Part shown: positions 23,401-29,837 of the stretch, piece by piece | How the letters are laid out: each line of letters opens with the position of its first letter | Position numbering within the stretch: the stretch's first letter is position 1 | Assembly (NCBI GenBank): GCA_013368325.1 | Contig: JAACJK010000003.1 | Coordinates: 620,001-684,000 of the forward strand | Direction of reading: 5' to 3' | From: Ephemerocybe angulata | Lineage: Eukaryota; Basidiomycota; Agaricomycetes; Agaricales; Psathyrellaceae | DNA length: 64,000 nt | Position numbers and translations under genes: made by a program | The notes under the pieces: model-generated | Told to the model about the DNA's origin: nothing | Database searches by the model: none | The model's input: the letters and a program-made list of their open reading frames with translations, nothing else

Positions 23401-24184
23401 AGTTCGAAGGCTCGTACACGCCGGCATCTATTTTGCTCTTGATCATGGCACACACGCGATCATACAAGCCTGGGGGAATAGGAATGTTTCTAAGCGCCCA
23501 AGGGGTGTGAGGGGTCGTGGGTATCTCTACTGGCAGGAAGAACTCTGGTTTAAAGCTCCCCCTTTCGGAATCATCCCAAGCGAAGCCTTCTTCATGTATC
23601 GAGACGAAGTTATGTAGTAGTTTCCTTTCTTCGTCCCACAAGAAGTCCCCTTTATGCAGCTTGTCCATGTCCTCCTTCCTCTCTTGTGTGTAGCGCCCAG
23701 TGGGTTTGAACTCCGAAGGTCTAGTTGGTAGCTCAGGGAGGTTCGCGAGCGGGTCACCTTTAATGTCCCTAATGATGCGAAACCTCTCGTCTAAGTGCCC
23801 CATAACCGGTTTGACTTTATCAGCCACCTTCTTGTATTTCGTGCCCTTCGAGACCCCCTTGACTTTGGCTTTCGCTTTCTGATCTTGGGAGGTCATCGCT
23901 GGTTGCGTCTCCACGACTAACTGTACTCTCTTTTCGCTATCTGGGTTTTCTATGGTCGAGAGGTAGCTTTGAAATACCTCTCGTCCTTTTCTGTCATCTT
24001 CGTCGCCTTCTGGAGTTCCCTCGAAGTACGACTGTAGATACGCTCTCTGTAACTCTTCTTGACTGAATACGCTCTCTGTGGGTCTCACGACTTGGGTTAG
24101 GCTAATTTTGCCAGTCCTGTCATCTCTCTCGAGGATTAGACCCACTTCCCCCTGATCACCGTTGATCAGATCCTCAAGGCTCGA
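20420..24184 (-). CDS. pol: Gypsy pol: reverse transcriptase, RNase H, integrase
   Basis: The frame is open from the AAATTTT shift site at 24184-24190 to the stop at 20420, about 1,250 aa. It has no ATG near its start, consistent with translation as a Gag-Pro-Pol fusion. RT spans about residues 200-400 with WFCVLKKDGESLRIVHS, LDLYVGYDER, the TLPMGWTNS loop and FLDD as the catalytic box. RNase H follows (LSVDTSYKAIGWY, ELFGLMRALQ, VVETDAQYIKGML, HVAGKTFAADGLSR). Integrase has the HHCC finger (HDALGHRG...CHVCQL), the DDE core (HADVLQM, VTDNGGAF, NGRIERPHYD) and a C-terminal GPY/F-like module (YLGPLVVIARNKGGAYIL). All key acidic residues are present, so it looks functional. Confidence 0.93.
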   Translation of the reverse strand, partial: SSLEDLINGDQGEVGLILERDDRTGKISLTQVVRPTESVFSQEELQRAYLQSYFEGTPEGDEDDRKGREVFQSYLSTIENPDSEKRVQLVVETQPAMTSQDQKAKAKVKGVSKGTKYKKVADKVKPVMGHLDERFRIIRDIKGDPLANLPELPTRPSEFKPTGRYTQERKEDMDKLHKGDFLWDEERKLLHNFVSIHEEGFAWDDSERGSFKPEFFLPVEIPTTPHTPWALRNIPIPPGLYDRVCAMIKSKIDAGVYEPSNSSYRSRWFCVLKKDGESLRIVHSLEPLNAVTIAHSGVPPATEELASKFAGRSCGGCLDLYVGYDERLLSPSSRDLTTFQTPFGAMRLVTLPMGWTNSVPIFHDDVTHILQEEIPEVTWPFLDDVPVGGPRTRYEKADGTCETIPENPGIRRFVWEHFQNLNRVVERMKYSGGTFSGKKSVLCADEFVVVGHLCTYEGRKPLPERVGVIERWGPCQSVSDVRAFLGTVGTMRIFIRDYAKRADAIQKLTRIDQPFEWGEAQDAAMRDLKDAVRDAPCLRSLDYDVNTEIKLSVDTSYKAIGWYISQQDVADLKKWWYARFGSTTMTPREARYSQPKRELFGLMRALQENKYWLIGCRRLVVETDAQYIKGMLNNPEMGPNATINRWIENILMYHFELRHVAGKTFAADGLSRRDRMPEDPPHQPYDHQGESGDGLRGYSKPNPEDPDPLDFEDFKHEIDTRGGYLLNVTIPEADFEDDRVLTGVSRHVRTATRAQLVNVEMLPDAELKMDEEEIEAYDDARRSQQARDTDERLPKIAKWLKGPLQAPEGLKPADVGKWVRECSHYFEKEGKLYRRQTGHPQLVVPKENRMYMMRAAHDALGHRGAWATTQVLLKRFWWPELEGDVNWYVKTCHVCQLRTKLLLKIPPQVTDTPSIFQVLHADVLQMTPASNGCKYIVHGRCALSSWMEGKPLKEETGAQIGAWLLEIITRWGCMREIVTDNGGAFVKATKWLEDKYGIKGIKISPYNSKANGRIERPHYDVRDMLFKATNGVAKQWYWYFQHIMWADRVTVRRRFGVSPFFMVTGAEPVLPLDIQEATWLVEPPSGPMTTEELLAQRAKGLAKHRDLVENMRSRVDKEKRERVVKYEKEYARTIRDFKFKRGDLVLMRNTSIEKSLDKKMKPRYLGPLVVIARNKGGAYILAEMDGAVLQSAVGAFRVIPYHARKHIPLPASIHDFIDIEPSTLEEMEEESETGYIEDLAFKGMPRGDPEEDDD

Positions 24185-25551
24185 AAATTTACTTCTTGAG
24201 CGTCAAGCATCTCTTTTCTAACGTGTGGGGGTGGTTTGCCTCGAGGGCTGGTGGCAATGGTAATCCTCTTGCCCGTGTTGGGATCGCAGAGTGTGATCTG
24301 CTGCTCGCCGCGGGTGTTGTTCTTGACCTCGCTTGACATAGCGACGTCGAAAGGTCTCCCGAGAAGAACATCATACGCTGGACGGCGAATGATGTGAAGC
24401 TGGATATATGCCGTTACTCCATCGAAGTCGAACTCGATGTTTCTAGCCAGACCTAGAGTCTTTTCTGTCGTTCGGTTGGCGGATTGGAGGTGAATGACGA
24501 TATCTGGATCGAAAGAGATTCCCAGACGTCTCGCCACATCTGCATCCATGGAACAGATCTGGGAGCCCGTATCCAAGAGGACTTCTACCTTACCCGATTT
24601 ATTGATACTCGGGTAGACAGTTCTCAGAGACACGGATTCGCGCGCTACCAGAATTGGCCGCGGCTCTTCCCCATCTTCCAATGAATTTAGATACTGCTCC
24701 ACGGGGTCACTAACTACGAAGGCTCCGTCGGGTACCGATGGAATTCCTTGTGCCAGAAAGACTTGCGCGGGAGGCAGCTCTTCCAACTGCATGAAGACTT
24801 GTTCAACTCTTACAGTCCCGGGTTCTTCCTCTTCTTCTCTTTCAGGATCGGGGATCTCCATTTCGCCCAACTCCTCTTCTGCCTCTAAGATGTTGCACAT
24901 TTGTACCGCGCGAGCTTTGTACTCAGTAGACATCAAGTCAATGAGAGCGATGATTTGGTACTCGAGATCTGAGGCTTTTTCCTTATTATCAATCGCAATC
25001 TTCTTCTTGGTTATCATCTTTTTCAAGTACTCGCGGGCAGGTGCCGAAATGCTTGCCAAATCCTTAAGACTCGTAGTGAACCTCGTACTCAGTAACTCCT
25101 CCATGATGCGGCTCAGCGACTCGGCTTCCTCAATAGGCGCCTTGTGCTGATACGCGGGTCCCTTCTTCTCTAAGCGAGGCAACGCTATTTTAGGATCGGA
25201 ACGACCTTCTCTCCCTTGCTGTACATCCTCGCGGGTTGGTGTTTTCAACGGAGTCGTTTTGAGTGGTGGTACTAGTACAAAGGGCCGGTCTTTCAACTTA
25301 GGCGCCGCTTGACTCGTCCCCCCAACTTCTACCGTTTCGAACCGCACTCCTCGAGGTGCTCGCGGATTAAAGACCTTCTTTACTCCTGACGGCGGCCCTC
25401 TCTTTATTGGCTCCTCATCCTCATCGTCTTCCTCATCCTCTACCGTGGCTTTTCTGCTGGGTTTGTTGTTACGCACCTCCGGGCTTGCCTTGTCGCGACC
25501 AACGGTTCTTTTCGCGACGGCAGTGTCCTTCACTGGTCGCTGAGAAAACCC
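24166..25551 (-). CDS. Gypsy aspartic protease ORF
   Basis: An open frame of about 455 aa sits in the -1 frame relative to gag and is again -1 to pol. It starts with an acidic/basic low-complexity linker. The retropepsin active site is LLDTGSQICSMD (Asp-Thr-Gly), with the ILL-equivalent flap partner VLLGRPFD near the C-terminus. The usual Ty3/gypsy layout has the protease inside pol; here it is a separate frame between gag and pol. Entry is best explained by -1 frameshifting at GGGTTTT. A GTG overlapping the gag stop (GTGA, 25533-25530) would allow re-initiation as the alternative. Confidence 0.85.
   Translation of the reverse strand, partial: GFSQRPVKDTAVAKRTVGRDKASPEVRNNKPSRKATVEDEEDDEDEEPIKRGPPSGVKKVFNPRAPRGVRFETVEVGGTSQAAPKLKDRPFVLVPPLKTTPLKTPTREDVQQGREGRSDPKIALPRLEKKGPAYQHKAPIEEAESLSRIMEELLSTRFTTSLKDLASISAPAREYLKKMITKKKIAIDNKEKASDLEYQIIALIDLMSTEYKARAVQMCNILEAEEELGEMEIPDPEREEEEEPGTVRVEQVFMQLEELPPAQVFLAQGIPSVPDGAFVVSDPVEQYLNSLEDGEEPRPILVARESVSLRTVYPSINKSGKVEVLLDTGSQICSMDADVARRLGISFDPDIVIHLQSANRTTEKTLGLARNIEFDFDGVTAYIQLHIIRRPAYDVLLGRPFDVAMSSEVKNNTRGEQQITLCDPNTGKRITIATSPRGKPPPHVRKEMLDAQEVNFRALRI
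24184..24190 (-). other. -1 ribosomal frameshift site, protease to pol
   Basis: Read on the minus strand in the protease frame, GTA AAT TTT contains A AAT TTT, a perfect X XXY YYZ heptamer, 15 nt before the protease stop (24168-24166). The pol frame is exactly -1 of it. Downstream, CTGATCA-ACGG-TGATCAG is a perfect 7-bp hairpin overlapping the stop codon; its spacer is 14 nt, longer than typical. Confidence 0.75.
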
Positions 25552-27179
25552 TCATCATCCTCGCCACCTTGGTTCGCTCCAGACCGCGTCTGCAAAGGGA
25601 ATTGATTCCTCCCAACCATCGGGGTAAGTGCCGCGACTAATTGGGACATCAATTGATTGCTCCGCTTCTGCTCCTGCTGGAGCTCCTTCCAAGGCTCGAC
25701 CACTGGTTTCTGTACGAACTGGGCCTGTGGCTGCATGTTCTTGGCTCGCGCGGACGATCCTTGTTCCCTTAAGGAACTCAGATGATAAATCTCGTCTCGC
25801 AGAATGTTCATTTCGTCCCGAGTAATCATTTCTGATTCCTGGTACGGCGCTTGATGGAACTGATCGCGCACATAGTCCGCACTGTCATCATAGTAGTGCT
25901 GGACGTTCTGGCTAGCCGTGGGCATGGGCAGTTTGTCTACTACCTCTTTCAAGGAGGTGCCGGGCATATTGCGCAGGCGATTACCATGCTTGTCGAAGGT
26001 CCCATCCGGTCCCGATACAATCTTGCCTTCGCTGATATGTTTCTGCTTGGCTTGACAGTCGTTCGCGAAGTGACCCTGTCCATTACAGTAGTAGCAAATC
26101 GACCCCGCGCTGGGAGGTGGTCCTCTCGTATTGTTTCCGAATCCAAAGCCCCCTCTCGAGCCTGGATTGTTCTGCTGAGTTGCAACCGCGAAGTTGTTGG
26201 GCTGGCGCATGAACTTGTCAGCGCGTCCTTGACCAGCGCGCAATTCCTCGAGTTGAGTTTCCATGTAGGCATCCCGAGAGATCATCTTTTTATCGATGGC
26301 ACTCAATTTCTGGTCTAGCAAAGAACTCACTCCCTGCAGAACTCGGTGTTCGAGGTCCTCGTACTCGACTTTCACAGTGGGCTCGTCGTTCCAACCGGGC
26401 TCGTACAACTTAGATGGGGCCGCGGGATTCACTGCTGGAGTGCTCGGGGTGGCAGAGACGACCGAGGGTTTAGCCAAGATACCTCCCTTCTTTCCTCCGA
26501 ACCTTTCTCCAAAGCGTTCTCTCTGAACCGCCAACTTTTCAGCACACGAGATCCATCGGTCAAACGGAATGATCTTCTCTCCTGCAACGACTTCCAGGGT
26601 GTCATCCGTTTCGGCTTCCTTCGAGAGTACCTCCCATGCTTTCGTACGGAAAGGCTCATCTAACGCGCCCAAGAAAAGGTTAACCAATTCATTGTTGCTC
26701 ATGAGATGCTTCTCGAGTTTCGCTGCCTCGGCCCTGAACTTCAGCGCGAACTGCAATAAGGTATGACTCGCGTCTAGACCTATCCCTTGGTGCCTCGCGC
26801 ACAACAACTGGATCCTGGCTAAACTGCCACGGTTCTGCAGTGCTGCTGTAGGATGGTACAAGAACAGTTTCTCTTTGAACTCCGCGTAGGTACCCGTTTT
26901 ATATTCAGGTAGCGTTGTCCAGAGACTCTGTTCCGACACATCTCGGAAGTGAACCAATGCCTTCTTCTTCAAGCGATCCGGGATGATTTCGCATGCGCTG
27001 ATCACATCCTCTACTTGTCTCACATACTCTAGGAACTCCTCTGGTTTCGTAGAATCGTACTTAGGACGATTCGCGGAATAACTATTCGGGAAGTTTTTAT
27101 TCGACATAGGGAGCCCAGGGAATCCTTCGCCAGTGGCATCAGGATCGAGGGCTCGGATTCGCGCTTGTTCGCCAGCCAT
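25530..27179 (-). CDS. gag: Gypsy gag (capsid and nucleocapsid)
   Basis: The first ATG in frame is 27179 (MAGEQARIRALDPD), giving about 549 aa. The frame stays open upstream to a GTG at 27611 with a basic, Ser/Arg-rich stretch, so an N-terminal extension is possible. A retrotransposon Gag domain is visible (KPEEFLEYVRQVEDVI, ALVHFRDVSEQSLW, YAEFKEKLFLYHP, NELVNLFLGALDEPFR). It is followed by a coiled region and a CCHC zinc knuckle CYYCNGQGHFANDC (CX2CX4HX4C) at about 26062-26103. It should assemble the virus-like particle. It ends DDEGFLSDQ at the frameshift window. Confidence 0.88.
   Translation of the reverse strand: MAGEQARIRALDPDATGEGFPGLPMSNKNFPNSYSANRPKYDSTKPEEFLEYVRQVEDVISACEIIPDRLKKKALVHFRDVSEQSLWTTLPEYKTGTYAEFKEKLFLYHPTAALQNRGSLARIQLLCARHQGIGLDASHTLLQFALKFRAEAAKLEKHLMSNNELVNLFLGALDEPFRTKAWEVLSKEAETDDTLEVVAGEKIIPFDRWISCAEKLAVQRERFGERFGGKKGGILAKPSVVSATPSTPAVNPAAPSKLYEPGWNDEPTVKVEYEDLEHRVLQGVSSLLDQKLSAIDKKMISRDAYMETQLEELRAGQGRADKFMRQPNNFAVATQQNNPGSRGGFGFGNNTRGPPPSAGSICYYCNGQGHFANDCQAKQKHISEGKIVSGPDGTFDKHGNRLRNMPGTSLKEVVDKLPMPTASQNVQHYYDDSADYVRDQFHQAPYQESEMITRDEMNILRDEIYHLSSLREQGSSARAKNMQPQAQFVQKPVVEPWKELQQEQKRSNQLMSQLVAALTPMVGRNQFPLQTRSGANQGGEDDEGFLSDQ
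25545..25551 (-). other. -1 ribosomal frameshift site, gag to protease
   Basis: On the minus strand GAG GGT TTT CTC contains G GGT TTT, a canonical heptamer 12 nt before the gag stop (25532-25530). A 4-nt spacer is followed by GCGACCAGTG-AAGGA-CACTG-CC-GTCGC, a 10-bp stem with a 2-nt bulge. A second TGGTCGC about 11 nt further on could pair with GCGACCA instead. Slippery site plus adjacent stable stem is the standard -1 signal. Confidence 0.8.
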
Positions 27180-27719
27180 GGTAGGGGTCGTTGATAATTG
27201 ACTGCTACTCGAATGTCTGCGGTTTCTACGGCGTCTGCGACTGGAGTTCGTGGATTGCGAACTTTCTCTACTCTCTGGTCTCGGATTGCGCGCGGGTTCT
27301 ACGCGATTGGATTTCGAAGCTAGCGCGAGTGCGGTAGTTCGAGGTTTTCCTCTCGTGAACGGGGCGACTTGGCGGGTTCTGGTAGGAGGTACAGCCGGTG
27401 GTACGACTCTGCTGCTTCTCGCTTTCGCGTTCGTAGGTGCTTGGAAACTTGTCCCTGGTCTGGGATAGTTATCAAAGGCAACTAGTTCTGTTCCTGCTTC
27501 GGCAACAGCTGTTCTCGTTTGCGCGCGAACGGACGGTTGGGTTCCAACGGGTTGACTAGGGAGAACTGGGTTCTTCCTGGGTCGCTCTACTCCTTTTCCT
27601 TTATCAAGCACAGGTCTTCTCGACGCTATGTTGATAGAACTCGTTTACTATCTGAAACGGACAAACGGATCTCGCTCGAGAGCTTGATCACGAATGAAGC
27701 TTTGATCGATTCTGACTCC

Positions 27720-27737
27720 CCCTCGCGGTGGGCTCCA
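27720..27737 (-). promoter_or_regulatory. Primer-binding site
   Basis: On the sense (minus) strand TGGAGCCCACCGCGAGGG begins two bases inside the 5' LTR. TGG matches the complement of a tRNA CCA end. The tRNA species cannot be named from memory. Confidence 0.7.
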
Positions 27738-27739
27738 GA

Positions 27740-29127
27740 TGATGTGCGGCTACGGGGCTAAGAGCCAAACACGCCTCTAACCAAAACAACAAACACAACA
27801 CACAACACACACACAACCACACTAGGGTAGCTGAGGGGCAACTCGCTCGAGGTAGAGCGGGCAAAGTAATGTATTGGACTAGAGGACTAGGTCGACTCTA
27901 AGGTACTCGCAACTAGCAAGTTTGAAGGGGAGTTCTAGACTCGACCGCGCTTCGGGGTGATATAGGTTCTCGATGAGAGGGTGGGGTCTCGGGAGGACGA
28001 GGTCGCTACCACGAGAGGGCTTTCACTAGGCTCGAGAGCTTCGCAAAAGGAACAGAAAACTTAAAGACAATTGGCACGACGACCAGACAGACAGACAGAC
28101 AGACAGATAGCGCGACGGCTAGACTTTAGACTTTGACTTAGAGACTTGAAAGATGAAAACTGGGGGGTAACTGATTTTCTCTAAACTACTCGCGAGACTT
28201 AAGTACATGCCGAATATTTACAAACAAGCTCGAAGACAAACAGATGAGAAACACATGCGATCGCGATACATTCCAGAACAGTCCAAGTGAAACATAGAGA
28301 TAGGAGGGAAGACCTCTCGAGGTTGAACTCAAGGCCAATTAGCGCCCGGGTAAATACCCAAGACTGTGCCGTTGCCACCAACCGACTTCTTCGTACACGC
28401 CGCGCCACCCGTCTCGTGTGGGACGACCTATTCTTATCTCTGATTGTGGTTCCCCTCTGATAGAGTGGAGCCGGGGGTGATCATTCCGATACCCGGGCTG
28501 GGAGACCGTGCGGGCGCCTAAGATGTGCCGGTTCCGCCTCTCCTGTGTTACACGCGGGTGCCTGTACTGAGTTCTCCCCTCAGCCGATGGCGATCCCAGA
28601 ACTTTCCCGAGACGTGGTTTGATTGCGAACATCTCGAGGTGTGATCGACCTCTCGACGTGCCACCTCTCGTGAAGATCAAGTCGCGCGGGAGCTATACTC
28701 CGGCGCTTATCAGGGGCTCGGGTGCAATCCCTCTCGACTACTGATGTCACGGTGATCTCTCGACTCTGGGTGTGGCGAGAGTGTTCTCGCGAGATACGAA
28801 GGGATGGGTAGGGGGCTTCCCATTGATACGCACTACTCTGCCTATGTCCGTTACTTGCCAAGTCGGTCCCATAGTTGTCCCGCGCGTGTCTCCTTAAAGT
28901 AGCAAGTGTCTCGCGAAGGTAGGTCTTACCCGCTTGAGGCTACTCGTCACTTCTCGTAGTCCCGCGCGTAGGTCAGAGAGGCTAAGTCAGCAGCTCTGGG
29001 CTCGGCTCTGACTCTCGTTCCCCTTTACGTTGGTGCAGGTCTTTTGATAGATGATATGCAGTGGGAATCGCGTATTTATTAAGGTAAATCGCGATTTTTA
29101 GTGGGTAGACGCGCTGAAGGCGCATCA
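27740..29127 (-). repeat. 5' LTR of the gypsy element
   Basis: The 1,388-bp partner of 14175-15562, with the same TGATG...CATCA ends. It is followed at once by the duplicated CCGA (29128-29131) and the resumed LINE ORF2. It should contain the promoter for gag-pro-pol on the minus strand. No clear TATA box was identified. Confidence 0.93.
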
Positions 29128-29615
29128 CCGACAATGGTCAAGAGGAAATATGGAAGTCAGCTAAAGAGATCCTGAGGAAAAAAGGGATAGAACTACCCGG
29201 AGGCATTGATCTGGGCACGATCTTGACGTGCGGTCTGCCAGTAAGAAGAAAAGCCACCCCGGGCGAAAATCGGCTCTTCACAATCGTCATATCGGAGGCC
29301 GCCTGGCTGATCTGGACGATGAGGTGCAAGTGGATCATGCAAGAAGAAGGAAAGATAGAAAACCGGATCACACCGCACGAAGCGATCAACACATGGATCA
29401 AAAGAATCAATTCGAAATTAACATTTGATATACTGGCCTCGAACGAGCGCAAATACAAGAAGAAAGCGATCGATAAAACGCTAGTTCAAGATACCTGGGC
29501 AGGAGCAGTAAGTGATGAAGCGAAGCTTACAAGTTCCCTAGCCCGACACCGAAACACTGGGGTTTTAGTGGGTAGGGTGTTCGACCTCGGCCGTCCTCCG
29601 GGACAGCCAGGCTGA
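29128..29615 (+). pseudogene. LINE ORF2, fragment 3: C-terminus
   Basis: Bases 29128-29131 are the duplicated CCGA, and coding resumes with CAATGGTCAAGAG in the same phase as 14174. This gives about 161 residues to the stop at 29613-29615. The segment is helical and basic (TCGLPVRRKATPGENRLF, EAAWLIWTMRCKWI), as at the C-terminus of fungal LINE ORF2 proteins. The three fragments sum to 5,184 nt from 7886, an exact multiple of three. Confidence 0.88.
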
Positions 29616-29797
29616 ATACGAGTCCCACACTGTTGCTGGTCGCCTGCGGGCCAGTAACACTGCTAGTCCGTCAGTAGGATTTCCCCAGGGGGGAACACGT
29701 CTTGTTCTGTTTCGTTGTCCGACACCCGCTAACTCTCTCCTAATACCGGCTTAGGCTACGACCACTGTTCTGTCGCCGAAAGTCTAAAGGTACCTCC
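29616..29797 (+). other. LINE 3' UTR
   Basis: This GC-rich segment has short inverted repeats, such as CTGGTCGCCTGCGGGCCAG at about 29636-29654, and runs directly into 24 A residues. LINE reverse transcriptases recognise their 3' UTR, so a hairpin here may be the recognition element. Confidence 0.65.
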
Positions 29798-29837
29798 AAA
29801 AAAAAAAAAAAAAAAAAAAAAGAAGATTTCGAGAGCC

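Larger units (their letters stand above)
14175..29127 (-). mobile_element. Ty3/gypsy LTR retrotransposon (15 kb) with two opposite-strand cargo genes
   Basis: Two 1,388-bp LTRs (14175-15562, 27740-29127) start TGATG and end CATCA, and are flanked by a CCGA duplication. Sense orientation is minus: primer-binding site next to the right LTR, gag-protease-pol running 27.6 to 20.4 kb, polypurine tract next to the left LTR. Pol order RT-RNase H-integrase defines Ty3/gypsy. The LTRs differ at about five of 1,388 positions by eye, so the insertion is recent. A 4.8-kb module between pol and the 3' LTR holds two intron-containing genes on the plus strand. The element is unusually long for fungal gypsy because of this module. 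Confidence 0.93.
5487..29820 (+). mobile_element. LINE (Tad/L1-like non-LTR retrotransposon), 7.8 kb when emptied, split by two nested insertions
   Basis: The LINE has a 5' UTR (5487-5932), a Gag-like ORF1 with a zinc knuckle, an ORF2 with AP-endonuclease, reverse transcriptase and a CCHC motif, a 3' UTR and a 24-A tail at 29798-29821. It is flanked by a perfect target-site duplication (AAAGAAGATTTCGAGAGCC, 5468-5486 and 29819-29837; the first As are ambiguous with the tail). Subtracting the CACTA element plus its TSD (1,589 bp) and the gypsy element plus its TSD (14,957 bp) leaves about 7,788 bp. Poly(A) plus a long TSD is the hallmark of target-primed reverse transcription. The clade assignment (Tad or L1) is inferred from the EN-RT-CCHC layout in a fungus. 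Confidence 0.92.
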
